From an unicellular cyanobacterium SU3 (GTDB lineage Bacteria > Cyanobacteriota > Cyanobacteriia > Cyanobacteriales > Microcystaceae), in assembly GCA_002172675.1 (NCBI GenBank), contig NETF01000172.1, positions 1 to 49,683 on the forward strand: 49,683 bases of DNA. The letters are read 5' to 3'. Below, one piece after another: positions 1-7,706 of the stretch (position 1 is its first letter; each line of letters opens with the position of its first letter). The notes beneath the pieces are model-generated. The model was given only the letters and a program-made list of their open reading frames with translations. It searched no databases and had not been told where the DNA came from. The translations under genes and the position numbers were made by a program.

Positions 1-1
1 A

Positions 2-127
2 AAACATGGACGAAGAGAAAGAAGTCTTTTTCGCTATGGACTTGACCATTTACGTTCCATTGTTAATGATCTTGACTTAAAACATTCTGAGTTTTTAGAA
101 TGCTTATATTTTTTGTCCTGTACTTAG
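2..127 (+). CDS. C-terminal end of a probable transposase (cut by window edge)
   Basis: An open frame enters from the left edge and ends at TAG 125-127. The 41 visible residues include SLFRYGLDHLRSIV and finish with EFLECLYFLSCT. This basic-then-hydrophobic tail resembles, from memory, the ends of IS4-type transposases that are multicopy in unicellular cyanobacteria. No catalytic DDE residues fall inside the window, so family and intactness cannot be judged. It lies about 60 bp upstream of the PAM68 gene, so an insertion sequence may form that gene's upstream boundary. Confidence 0.45.
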   Translation, partial: KHGRRERSLFRYGLDHLRSIVNDLDLKHSEFLECLYFLSCT

Positions 128-189
128 GTTAAAATCAACGAAAGTGTCTTATTAATCACATTTTTATTTTTTATTTTAATTCAAGACTT

Positions 190-660
190 ATGGCAGGCAA
201 CTCTTCACGGAACTCTATCCCCTTTGAACCCCGTCAGAAAAAAAAGAAGAAGCAAAAAAAAGCTCCAGAAACCACGACACAATCTGTTAAAACTCCTGAA
301 AAAAAGAAAAAACGTTCTAAGGATGCTAGTCTTAGCGCAATTCCCGATAGCGTTAGTCAAAGAATGATTAAACGGATGGCTATTTTTTCGGGTATCCCGA
401 CAGGACTAGGAATGTCTTCCTTTTTCGTCTTTTATTGGATAGTCAGTCATGATTGGTTAGATATTCCAAATTCTGCCGTTGGTGCCGTCAGTTTAGGACT
501 GTTTGGCTTAGGGGTATTAGGACTCAGTTATGGTATCTTTTCGGCTTCCTGGGATGAACACCGAGCCGGAGGTTGGTGGGGATGGCAAGAATTTACCCAA
601 AATTTGGGTCGTACCATTCAAGCATGGCGCAGTGCTAGACAAGAAACTAAAAAAAATTAA
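190..660 (+). CDS. pam68: PAM68-type photosystem II assembly membrane protein
   Basis: The protein has 156 residues, the usual length of the cyanobacterial PAM68 family (DUF3464; Sll0933 in Synechocystis). This thylakoid protein helps early photosystem II assembly around CP47 and the D1 intermediate. The N-terminal third is soluble and very lysine-rich (KKKKKQKK near residues 17-24, KKKKR near 38-42). Two membrane helices follow at about 64-86 and 96-117. The conserved tail contains SWDEHRAGGWWGW and a basic end. The ATG is the first one after the preceding transposase end. A strong hairpin terminator follows 26 bp downstream, so it appears monocistronic. Family call is firm; the role is known from homologues. 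Confidence 0.9.
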   Translation: MAGNSSRNSIPFEPRQKKKKKQKKAPETTTQSVKTPEKKKKRSKDASLSAIPDSVSQRMIKRMAIFSGIPTGLGMSSFFVFYWIVSHDWLDIPNSAVGAVSLGLFGLGVLGLSYGIFSASWDEHRAGGWWGWQEFTQNLGRTIQAWRSARQETKKN

Positions 661-686
661 TCAACCAATCAAATCTTAAAAGAATT

Positions 687-722
687 CCCCATCTAAACAT
701 CTTAGATGGGGTTTAAATTTTC
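687..722 (+). terminator. Rho-independent terminator of the PAM68 gene
   Basis: CCCCATCTAA (687-696) pairs perfectly with TTAGATGGGG (702-711) over a 5-nt loop, and a T-rich tract follows (TTTAAATTTT). Position directly after the PAM68 stop codon supports the call. Confidence 0.85.
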
Positions 723-806
723 TTGACAACAAAAATCTAGGAATATAGACAAAATTCACCTATATCCTGAAATTCTTTCTCTAATACTCACATCTTGCAG
801 CTTCGC

Positions 807-824
807 TTAAACTAGCTAGTTTAA
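807..824. repeat. 18-bp perfect palindrome beside the GC-rich island
   Basis: The sequence TTAAACTAGCTAGTTTAA is its own reverse complement across all 18 bases. It sits exactly at the edge of the GC-rich structured island that follows. Such a site could be a transposon-end hairpin (IS200/IS605 enzymes recognise hairpins near their ends) or a protein-binding operator. No gene is close enough to prefer the operator reading. Confidence 0.6.
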
Positions 825-834
825 TAAGGCAAGA

Positions 835-1067
835 AGCAACAGGCAACAGTCAGAGATTACTCCGCCCTTCGGGTAGACTTCGTCCCTCTTCGAGTCCGCC
901 AGTTGACGGCACTCACTACTCGGATACAAGCTCCGAGTCCGTGCCTCCTCCACTTGGGAAGACCCCAAGACCGCACTGGACTCACCGTACAACGGAAGAC
1001 ACGGGTTCTGAGGTGTCCTCAGAACCGTGAGATGTCCGTGACGGAGCCTGCTCTGACCGTTGGGCAA
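835..1067 (-). other. GC-rich structured island, candidate TnpB omega-RNA / IS right-end remnant
   Basis: This stretch is far richer in GC than its surroundings and is dense in hairpins: a 10-bp perfect stem with a 3-nt loop (1004-1013 with 1017-1026), a 7-bp stem (918-924 with 932-938) and a 6-bp stem (953-958 with 964-969). A minus-strand frame of 83 codons crosses it, but its composition is not protein-like and it matches no family I know. The look of the minus strand, several short GC hairpins ending beside a palindrome, resembles the structured 3' ends of cyanobacterial IS605-type tnpB elements, where the omega guide RNA lies. No tnpB gene remains. It could instead be another structured ncRNA or a MITE. 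Confidence 0.4.
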
Positions 1068-1130
1068 TAGTATTTCATTTTGATGCTAACTTATTCGCGC
1101 ATTGATTACTTTTCTATACTTATTAAGTTT

Positions 1131-1514
1131 TTATGTACTGGTGCAAGATGTCAGTAATAGACTAATTAACCATTGATCTCTTTTGATTTGCGCTGTTTTC
1201 AGCCGTCGTTCTAAGTTTTGACCAACATTTTGTAAATAAGTTTTTGATACTTCATTTACTATTGATGTTTGAGGGGATTTTGTAGAAATTGGACAAACTT
1301 GAACCTCTGAAGGCTGATCAATTATTGTCGGAGACTCACCAGAATGATAAGTGAGGGTATTTTGTGCCGATAAAGTGCAAACACGAGGTCTAATATGTCG
1401 AGGATATTCGTATTTCCATTTTTGTCTATGATGTCTTTGGATTGCGGTTTCATAACCCATATCTAAAGCATTTGGCTGATTATCCCCTGTAAAACGACGT
1501 TCTGAAAATTTCAT
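1131..1514 (-). CDS. Hypothetical protein following a DUF4278 gene
   Basis: About 127 residues with no recognised domain. The N-terminus is rich in charged and aromatic residues and the middle is low in complexity. The C-terminus (SKTYLQNVGQNLERRLKTAQ) resembles the amphipathic tail seen after DUF4278 repeats in other cyanobacterial proteins. It starts 54 bp after the stop of the upstream DUF4278 gene on the same strand, so the two are probably co-transcribed. I prefer the ATG at 1514 over the GTG six bases earlier because AGGA lies 9 bp from the ATG but only 3 bp from the GTG. Function unknown. Confidence 0.55.
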   Translation of the reverse strand: MKFSERRFTGDNQPNALDMGYETAIQRHHRQKWKYEYPRHIRPRVCTLSAQNTLTYHSGESPTIIDQPSEVQVCPISTKSPQTSIVNEVSKTYLQNVGQNLERRLKTAQIKRDQWLISLLLTSCTST

Positions 1515-1574
1515 ATCCACTGTTCCTAAAAAAGTTAAGTTAAACCGACATCAAAACACTCAAACTAAAAAAAG

Positions 1575-1757
1575 TTAATTTTCTACATAATGGATACCAC
1601 GATAGGTCATCTGCTTGTTGCCATAACCATGACGAGACTTCGCATAAGGGTGATTTTTCCAATGAACACCGCGATAAGTTCCTTCAACCTCTGTATTACT
1701 GGTTTCTATGGTCATAGGGTCATGATTATAGTTGATTCCACGAAATAACAGTTTCAT
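1575..1757 (-). CDS. Small DUF4278-type protein
   Basis: A 60-residue protein carrying three variants of the YRG-[IV]-x-[YW] motif: FRGINY near the start, YRGVHW in the middle and YRGIHY at the end. This repeat is characteristic of the cyanobacterial DUF4278 family, whose function is unknown. A clear Shine-Dalgarno (GGAGG) lies 10 bp before the ATG. It heads a probable two-gene unit with the hypothetical gene downstream on the minus strand. Confidence 0.7.
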   Translation of the reverse strand: MKLLFRGINYNHDPMTIETSNTEVEGTYRGVHWKNHPYAKSRHGYGNKQMTYRGIHYVEN

Positions 1758-1976
1758 AATTTATTTTCCTCCGATGACTGTACCCCTATCTTTCCCTAAT
1801 TGGATGGAAAAATTGAAGGCTTTTAAAATACTTTCTGTATCTATTGTTACATTTTTATCTTAAAAATGTCAGGACTTCATAAAAATTTAACTATCGATCA
1901 CCCTGTTTTTCGGGGGATTAATGGTTGATACTAGAAGTGATCAGCTATCTTGAACTCAAGCTGAGATCAAGTTTCT

Positions 1977-3314
1977 ATGGTTTCGATCGCAAGCGAACTG
2001 CTCGTTATCCTTCTGTTAGTCCTATGTAATGCTATTTTCGCCTTGGCGGAGATAGCCCTGGTTTCCTCTCGGAAAATTCGCTTAGAACAAATGAGTCTCC
2101 AAGGCGATCGCAGAGCAAAAATTGCTTTAGAATTAGCCAATGACCCTAACCAAGTTTTATCGACGGTACAAATTGGGATTACCCTGATCGGCATTTTGGC
2201 AGGGGTGTATGGAGGGGCTAACCTCTCGGCACATCTAACGGTGGTTTTACAGCGTATTCCTGGCTTAATGGTTCACAGTGAAAGTATTGCCATCACTATT
2301 GTTGTCCTCTGTTTAACTTATTTGTCGTTAGTTATTGGGGAGTTAGTTCCTAAACGTTTGGCTTTGAGTGATCCCGAAGGAATTGCCACATTAATGGCTA
2401 TTCCTTTATTGTATGTCTCTCGTGTTGTTTCCCCTATTGTCAGTTTATTAGGAGCTTCTACGGATTTCATTTTGTCTTTTTTAGGTATTACAACGACTAT
2501 TACTGAACCCCCTGTGACTCAAGAAGAAATTAAAGTCATGTTGAAACAGGGAAAAGAAGCGGGAATGTTTGAAGAAGTCGAACAGGATATGGTAGAAAGG
2601 GTTTTACAATTAGGTGATCGCAGAGTTAGCAGTTTAATGACAACTCGGCCTGAAATTGTTTGGTTAAATCTAGAAGATTCTGCTGAGAGTAATCGTAATA
2701 AAATTGTCCATAGTACCCACACTCGTTTTCCTGTGTGTCAAGGCAATTTAGAAGAGGTTTTAGGTATTGTTCAGGTGACTAATTTATTATCTGGTTGTTT
2801 ATCTTGTCAACAGTTTGATTTAACGGCATCTTTGGGACAACCTTTATTCGTTCCTGATAGTACCCTAGGATTAAAAGTTTTACAATTATTCCAACAAACA
2901 GGAAACCATATTGCTTTGGTGGTGGATGAATATGGAATTATTCAAGGATTAGTAACTATTAATGATATGTTAAAAGCTATAGTAGGGGATATTCCTCGCA
3001 TCGATCAAACTATTATTCCTTCTATTATTCGCCGAGAGGATGGTTCTTGGTTAATGGATGGAACAGTCGGAGTAGACGAGTTTAAAAAGGTCTTTCGACT
3101 GAATATGGTGCCTGGAGAAAAACACGGTAACTTTCATACGTTAGGTGGTTTTGTTATTACTTATTTAGGGAAAATTCCTAAAGCAGCGGATAGTTTTAAT
3201 TGGAAAGGTTTAAAGTTTGAAGTGATGGATATGGACGGAAATCGTGTAGATAAAGTTTTAGTGATGCCTGTTCATCAACCTTTATTAAATCAAACCCCCA
3301 ATGATATTTATTAA
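1977..3314 (+). CDS. CNNM/CorC-HlyC family transporter-like membrane protein (hemolysin family)
   Basis: The 445-residue protein has the usual architecture of the family. An N-terminal DUF21 membrane domain (about 1-190) includes the signature GELVPKR at 121-127. A pair of CBS domains follows (about 205-330), then a C-terminal CorC_HlyC domain (about 345-430). Related bacterial and eukaryotic CNNM proteins export or sense Mg2+ and bind adenine nucleotides in the CBS pair. The hemolysin name is historical. No Shine-Dalgarno is visible before the ATG. The alpha/beta hydrolase gene converges on its 3' end with about 20 bp between stops. The substrate here is inferred, not seen. Confidence 0.9.
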   Translation: MVSIASELLVILLLVLCNAIFALAEIALVSSRKIRLEQMSLQGDRRAKIALELANDPNQVLSTVQIGITLIGILAGVYGGANLSAHLTVVLQRIPGLMVHSESIAITIVVLCLTYLSLVIGELVPKRLALSDPEGIATLMAIPLLYVSRVVSPIVSLLGASTDFILSFLGITTTITEPPVTQEEIKVMLKQGKEAGMFEEVEQDMVERVLQLGDRRVSSLMTTRPEIVWLNLEDSAESNRNKIVHSTHTRFPVCQGNLEEVLGIVQVTNLLSGCLSCQQFDLTASLGQPLFVPDSTLGLKVLQLFQQTGNHIALVVDEYGIIQGLVTINDMLKAIVGDIPRIDQTIIPSIIRREDGSWLMDGTVGVDEFKKVFRLNMVPGEKHGNFHTLGGFVITYLGKIPKAADSFNWKGLKFEVMDMDGNRVDKVLVMPVHQPLLNQTPNDIY

Positions 3315-3335
3315 TTATTAATTTATTTATTACTA

Positions 3336-4211
3336 TTAAACTTCATGAGTCATCAAAATATTAAGCATTTTTTCCCCTAATAAGTCGGGGTGTTCTACCA
3401 TAGACAAATGACCACAATCAGGAATATCAATGACATTTTGACCTTGGTATTGAAAGAGTTCATGAAAACTGGCCAAATAACGAACATATTGGGATTCCAT
3501 GACTGTATCTTTGTCCCCTGAAAAGAAATAAACCGGTTGAGCAAGACGGGAAACAATTTGCGGTAATAAATGAACTTCGTTTTCTGTTGTAGAATCTAAT
3601 AATGAGCCTGAGGCTGCTTCTGAATCTGCTCTCATTAAATCGATCACTCGTTGTTTACCCCATTGTCGATCAATCGGTTTAGCAACCATCATTCTAGAAA
3701 AGAGAAGATCAATTAAAGGAACCCGACACAACCACGAAGGACGATATTTAACTAATTGTTGTCCAGCAAGGCGAAATCGCTCAAATTCTTCTTTTAAATA
3801 GATACCTCCTCCAGCATTTAAACAAACAACCCCTTGTATTTTTTCAGGACACAAATCAGCAGCCCATAAGGCAATACTACCTCCTAAAGAATGTCCAATT
3901 AACCACCCTCGTTGAATGTTTAATTTTTCTAGTAAAATAATTAAATCTTTAGCATAAGCTTCTAAAGTGTAGGGAGATGAGCTATTATAATCTTCTAACG
4001 AGAAATTATCTAAGGGTTGAGAGTCTCCGAAGCCTCTGAGATCGTAGGTTAAACAAGGATAGTCAGGAGATAATTTATCAATTAAAGGTAGCCAATATTG
4101 ACGGCTTAGGAGCCAGCCATGAATAAAAATTAACACAGGGGTTGACGGTTTAGCAGAGGGAGCGGTTAACTCATAAGCATGAGGGACTCCCGATATATCG
4201 ATGGTTGGCAT
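3336..4211 (-). CDS. Alpha/beta-fold hydrolase
   Basis: A 291-residue protein of the alpha/beta hydrolase superfamily. It shows the oxyanion HG at 31-32, the nucleophile elbow GHSLGG with Ser108, an acid residue in GDKDTV (Asp235) and the catalytic His268 in DCGHLS. A cap domain spans roughly 135-215. No signal peptide is evident, so it probably acts in the cytosol. Its substrate cannot be read from the sequence; haloperoxidase-, esterase- and epoxide-hydrolase-like activities all share this layout. It is divergent from yidD across a 126-bp gap that should hold both promoters. Confidence 0.85.
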   Translation of the reverse strand: MPTIDISGVPHAYELTAPSAKPSTPVLIFIHGWLLSRQYWLPLIDKLSPDYPCLTYDLRGFGDSQPLDNFSLEDYNSSSPYTLEAYAKDLIILLEKLNIQRGWLIGHSLGGSIALWAADLCPEKIQGVVCLNAGGGIYLKEEFERFRLAGQQLVKYRPSWLCRVPLIDLLFSRMMVAKPIDRQWGKQRVIDLMRADSEAASGSLLDSTTENEVHLLPQIVSRLAQPVYFFSGDKDTVMESQYVRYLASFHELFQYQGQNVIDIPDCGHLSMVEHPDLLGEKMLNILMTHEV

Positions 4212-4337
4212 AAATTATCTTACCCTATCAAAAAGCAGTGATAATGGTTTCAGTTAAACCTATTCGATAACGATCACCTGATCTTAATTATAAATTAAAA
4301 GGCTCTCTTACGCTAAGTTTTCTTTTGACGAGGATTA

Positions 4338-4562
4338 ATGAAAAAAATTCTGATTCTATTAATTAAAGGGTATCGTAGGTTTATTTCTCCTTTATTTCCT
4401 CCTAGTTGTCGTTTTCGTCCGACTTGTTCTCAATATACTTTAGAAGCTATTGAAAAATTTGGGGCTATACAGGGTAGTTGGTTGGGTTTAAAAAGAATTT
4501 TACGTTGCCATCCGTTTCATCCTGGGGGTTATGATCCGGTTCCTCCTGTGACAAAAAAATGA
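4338..4562 (+). CDS. yidD: Membrane protein insertion efficiency factor YidD
   Basis: A 74-residue protein matching YidD in length and motifs: an amphipathic N-terminal helix ([16 protein letters not shown]), FRPTCSQY, and [14 protein letters not shown]. The conserved cysteines are at 24, 30 and 57. YidD works at the inner face of the cytoplasmic membrane and assists YidC-dependent insertion of membrane proteins. In many bacteria it sits in the rnpA-yidC cluster. Here it stands alone, so it must be expressed from its own promoter. Confidence 0.95.
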   Translation: MKKILILLIKGYRRFISPLFPPSCRFRPTCSQYTLEAIEKFGAIQGSWLGLKRILRCHPFHPGGYDPVPPVTKK

Positions 4563-4568
4563 TTATTT

Positions 4569-4619
4569 AATCTAAAAAAAACAACTCTAAAGTGTGGGAT
4601 TTTTAGAGATTTTTAGATT
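4569..4619. terminator. Nested, bidirectional terminator-like hairpin
   Basis: An outer perfect 10-bp inverted repeat, AATCTAAAAA (4569-4578) with TTTTTAGATT (4610-4619), encloses an inner 7-bp one, CTCTAAA (4585-4591) with TTTAGAG (4602-4608). T-runs appear on either strand. It lies between the convergent yidD and ABC permease genes and overlaps the last codons of the permease gene, as expected of a shared terminator. Confidence 0.6.
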
Positions 4620-5495
4620 AATAAATGAAAGAATTAAAATAATCAAAAATAGAATCAAGCCAATGGTACAGGCATAATTAATATCTAAATCTTCAAAGGC
4701 TCTTTCATAAACATAATACACAATAGTTTTGGAGCGATTTAATGGGCCTCCTTGAGTCATAATATAAACCTCCTCAAACACCTTAGTTGCGGCAATAGAA
4801 GAAATGACCGCAACTAATAGTAAATAAGGACGCATTAAGGGAATCGTTATGTCTAAATGTTTACGCCAACCATCCGATCCATCAATGGCCGCTGCTTCAT
4901 ATAATTCTCCAGGAATAGCTTGTAATCCTGCTAAATAAATGACCATATAATAACCTAATCCTTTCCAAATTGTCACTAACATGACACTCCATAGTGCGAG
5001 TTGGGGACTGGTTAACCAAGGAATACCCTCTTTGAATCCTAATTGTTGCAAAATTTGGTTAAATAAACCATTAGAACTATACAAAGCTTTCCAAGCAATA
5101 CCGGCAACAACCATAGAAATAACAACGGGAACATAAAATGCTAAGCGAAACCAACTAATTCCTTTTAGTTTATTGTTGACTAAAATAGCGAGTAATAAGG
5201 GCAAAATTACTAATAGAGGAACCACTCCAATTAAATATAAAATTGTGTTAGTTAAGGTTAACCAAAATACCGAATCTTGCAGTAATCTTTGGAAATTTTC
5301 TAACCCTACCCATTCTGGCGGTTGAGTAATATCATAATTGTATTGGGTGAAGCTTAAGGAAAATGCTTGAATGGCAGGAATAAAAACAGTAGTGAGTAAT
5401 AATAATAAAGCAGGCAGTAAAAATAAATAGGGAACAAAATTAAAGGGTTGAGTTGAAATATTTTTTAAAGAGATTTTCATAAAATTTGATTTCAT
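4587..5495 (-). CDS. Sugar-type ABC transporter permease (MalF/UgpA family)
   Basis: A 302-residue inner-membrane protein with about six membrane helices. The permease EAA loop reads EAAAIDGSDGW at 200-210, followed by IPLMRP. The conserved start FVPYLFLLPALLLL and the TQGGP motif near the end place it with MalF/UgpA/LacF permeases of carbohydrate transporters. Such permeases normally work with a MalG-type partner, a binding protein and an ATPase. None is adjacent, so the rest of the transporter must lie elsewhere. The substrate is unknown; glucosylglycerol or trehalose-type systems are possible in cyanobacteria. A second in-frame ATG five codons in is an alternative start. Confidence 0.88.
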   Translation of the reverse strand: MKSNFMKISLKNISTQPFNFVPYLFLLPALLLLLTTVFIPAIQAFSLSFTQYNYDITQPPEWVGLENFQRLLQDSVFWLTLTNTILYLIGVVPLLVILPLLLAILVNNKLKGISWFRLAFYVPVVISMVVAGIAWKALYSSNGLFNQILQQLGFKEGIPWLTSPQLALWSVMLVTIWKGLGYYMVIYLAGLQAIPGELYEAAAIDGSDGWRKHLDITIPLMRPYLLLVAVISSIAATKVFEEVYIMTQGGPLNRSKTIVYYVYERAFEDLDINYACTIGLILFLIILILSFINLKISKNPTL

Positions 5496-5531
5496 TCATT
5501 AGAAATTGTAGAAAATAATAACATAATGTGA

Positions 5532-5559
5532 GTTCGGGGTTCGGAGTTCGGAGTTAGTA
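5532..5559. repeat. STRR-type heptamer repeat
   Basis: Three heptamers (GTTCGGG, GTTCGGA, GTTCGGA) followed by a diverged fourth (GTTAGTA) run in tandem in the intergenic space. Short tandemly repeated heptamers like this are common in cyanobacterial intergenic DNA and usually have no known function. Confidence 0.75.
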
Positions 5560-5680
5560 GTTGAATAGTTACAGTCCAATTGAAAAGTTTCCTCTCTCCT
5601 CTCATCCCTAATTAGTTTTATCCAACGTGCAAAATGTAAGTCTCAGTTTATAATTATCAGTAAAAATTTAAGCTTTAATT

Positions 5681-6793
5681 ATGAACTGGTGGCAAAAACT
5701 TAAAGAGAATCCCCTGGCCCGTTTTGGGGCAATATTACTGATAATTTTCTATATAGCCGTGATTGCTGCAGATTTTGTCGCGCCTTATGATCCCTACGTC
5801 TCACAAGCTGATGGTTCACTGCTTCCTCCCACAAACATCTATTTCACCAATCAAGAGGGTCAGTTTATCGGCCCCCACGTTTATCCGACGACTCAAAGTC
5901 CTACAGATATTGAGACAGGAAAACGCAGTTTAAACGTCAATTTTGACCAACCTTCCCCCATTACCTTCTTGGCTGAAGGATATACTTATCGATTGTTCCA
6001 AATTCGTCTCCCTTTACCTCCTTCTTTTGAAGAAGTAGAAGTGTTTCCCGGTATTCCGATGAACCGTCATCTGTTTGGCACTGTAGGACCGGCTCATTTG
6101 AATCTTTTGGGAACGGATGAACAGGGACGGGATCAGTTCAGTCGTTTACTGTTTGGCGGAAGAATTAGCTTATTTATCGGTGTTGTGGGGATTATTGTCT
6201 CTTTTCCCTTGGGCATGATAGTGGGAGGCATTTCTGGCTATTTTGGGGGCTGGATCGATGCTTTTTTAATGCGCTTGGTAGAAGTTTTGATGACCATTCC
6301 TGGTATTTATTTATTAGTGGCTTTGGCTTCTGTTCTTCCTGCTAGTCTTACCAGCGCACAACGATTTTTATTGATTGTTTTAATTACTTCTTTTATCAGT
6401 TGGTCGGGACTTGCGAGGGTTATACGAGGTCAGGTTTTATCGCTCAAAGAACAAGAGTTTGTCCAAGCAGCCAAGGCAATGGGAGCAACTCCTTGGCGTA
6501 TTATTGTTCGTCATGTGCTTCCTCAAACAGCAACCTATATTATTATCTCGGCAACTTTAGCGATTCCGGGCTTTATTGTGTCTGAATCTATCTTAAGTCT
6601 CATCGGTTTGGGGATTCAACAACCTGACCCGAGTTGGGGTAATTTACTGTCTGTGTCAACCAATGCGTCTATCCTAGTGCTGCAACCTTGGTTAATTTGG
6701 CCTCCAGCGTTGATGATTATCTTGACGGTTCTCTGTTTTAACCTACTTGGCGATGGTTTACGGGATGCTCTCGATCCTCGCAGTCTCGAATAA
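5681..6793 (+). CDS. Dipeptide/oligopeptide-type ABC transporter permease (DppC/OppC family)
   Basis: A 370-residue membrane protein. The first helix (ARFGAILLIIFYIAVIAAD) is followed by a large hydrophilic insert of about 100 residues. The family signature LLGTDEQGRDQFSRLLFGGR comes next, then a five-helix transport core with the EAA-like loop EFVQAAKAMGATPWRI. The end, LLGDGLRDALDPR, is diagnostic for DppC/OppC. The long insert before GTDEQGRD is typical of the cyanobacterial form. No dppB or ATPase is adjacent. The fused DppD-DppF-type ATPase about 13 kb downstream in the window is the natural candidate partner. Substrate unknown. Confidence 0.92.
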   Translation: MNWWQKLKENPLARFGAILLIIFYIAVIAADFVAPYDPYVSQADGSLLPPTNIYFTNQEGQFIGPHVYPTTQSPTDIETGKRSLNVNFDQPSPITFLAEGYTYRLFQIRLPLPPSFEEVEVFPGIPMNRHLFGTVGPAHLNLLGTDEQGRDQFSRLLFGGRISLFIGVVGIIVSFPLGMIVGGISGYFGGWIDAFLMRLVEVLMTIPGIYLLVALASVLPASLTSAQRFLLIVLITSFISWSGLARVIRGQVLSLKEQEFVQAAKAMGATPWRIIVRHVLPQTATYIIISATLAIPGFIVSESILSLIGLGIQQPDPSWGNLLSVSTNASILVLQPWLIWPPALMIILTVLCFNLLGDGLRDALDPRSLE

Positions 6794-7047
6794 TTTGTTC
6801 ATTCTGTATATTTTTGTTAAGTTCATACTAAGGCTAAAAAGTATCCCTTGACTTTTTTCAGAAGGTTAAGGGAAACTTACAATAACTTAATGTAGACTAC
6901 TAATTAAATGTTAACTTTTGCTAAAATTTGATTAATAATGCTACGGTTAATCAAGATTTATATCTTGAGAAAAATGGGCAAAATTAATCCTTTTTTGGAG
7001 CAATACAGTCCTAAGCCCCCTTACCAACCTTTATTCTAGAATTAACC

Positions 7048-7263
7048 ATGAACATGGAAACCCTAGAATTCATTATCTATCCTGATGGCCGTGTCAAAGA
7101 AACAGTGACGGGCATAGTAGGCTCCTCTTGTCAAGAGGTAACAGCAGCGATCGAAGCACAATTAGGGAAAGTCGTTTCTACTGAAAAGACTTCTCAATAT
7201 TATGATCAACCGGTTACTCAATCGGCAAAAGCAACTAATCAAGCTTCTTTTAGCGATTGGTAA
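7048..7263 (+). CDS. DUF2997 family small protein
   Basis: A 71-residue protein. Its first half (LEFIIYPDGRVKETVTGI, then SCQEVTAAIEAQLG) is the DUF2997 pattern: a short beta-hairpin with PDGR-V and a helix carrying C..VT..IE..LG. The C-terminal part is polar and probably flexible. A second ATG two codons in is equally possible. It heads a tight cluster with ycf35 and a ferredoxin gene on the same strand, and DUF2997 and DUF1257 are, from memory, recurrent neighbours. The biochemical function is not known. Confidence 0.8.
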   Translation: MNMETLEFIIYPDGRVKETVTGIVGSSCQEVTAAIEAQLGKVVSTEKTSQYYDQPVTQSAKATNQASFSDW

Positions 7264-7319
7264 TGGTTCAACTGCCTTGATTTTTTTCACCCTTTGTAAC
7301 GTTTAAAATTCCAAAGAAT

Positions 7320-7706
7320 ATGTCACATTTTAGTAACATCAAAACCCAAATTCGTAACCTTACCTCTCTCAAAGCAGCACTCAATGACATGGGTATTGAC
7401 TGGAAAGAAGGACCCCATACCGTTAGAGGGTATAAAGGCCAAACCCGTACCGCAGAAGTTGTAGTTGAACAAAATAACAACTATGACATTGGTTTTAGCT
7501 GGAATGGTAGCGAGTACGAATTAATCGCAGATTTACAATATTGGCAACAACCCCTATCCGTTGAAGGATTTTTGCAAAAAGTGACTCAAGGATATGCTTT
7601 GCATACTATCCTCGATGAGTCTAATAAACAAGGGTTCCAAGTTGCCCAACAACAAAAGAATGAAGATGGTTCTATTCGCCTTGTTGTCCAACGCTGGAGT
7701 GCGTAA
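7320..7706 (+). CDS. ycf35: Ycf35 (DUF1257 family)
   Basis: A 128-residue DUF1257 protein. The start MSHFSNIKTQIRNL and internal motifs VRGYKGQTR, YDIGFSWNGSEYELIADL and Y.L.TILDES match plastid and cyanobacterial Ycf35. The gene survives in red-algal plastid genomes, which implies a photosynthesis-linked role, but its activity is unknown. The stop codon overlaps the ferredoxin start by one base (TAATG), a sign of translational coupling. A shorter paralogue of 117 residues lies about 20 kb away next to ycf46. Confidence 0.9.
   Translation: MSHFSNIKTQIRNLTSLKAALNDMGIDWKEGPHTVRGYKGQTRTAEVVVEQNNNYDIGFSWNGSEYELIADLQYWQQPLSVEGFLQKVTQGYALHTILDESNKQGFQVAQQQKNEDGSIRLVVQRWSA

Noticed and set aside
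816-1067. Minus-strand frame of 83 codons over the GC-rich island
   Set aside because: Residue composition is odd, it matches no family I know, and the DNA is dense in hairpins. Better explained as structured RNA or an IS end.
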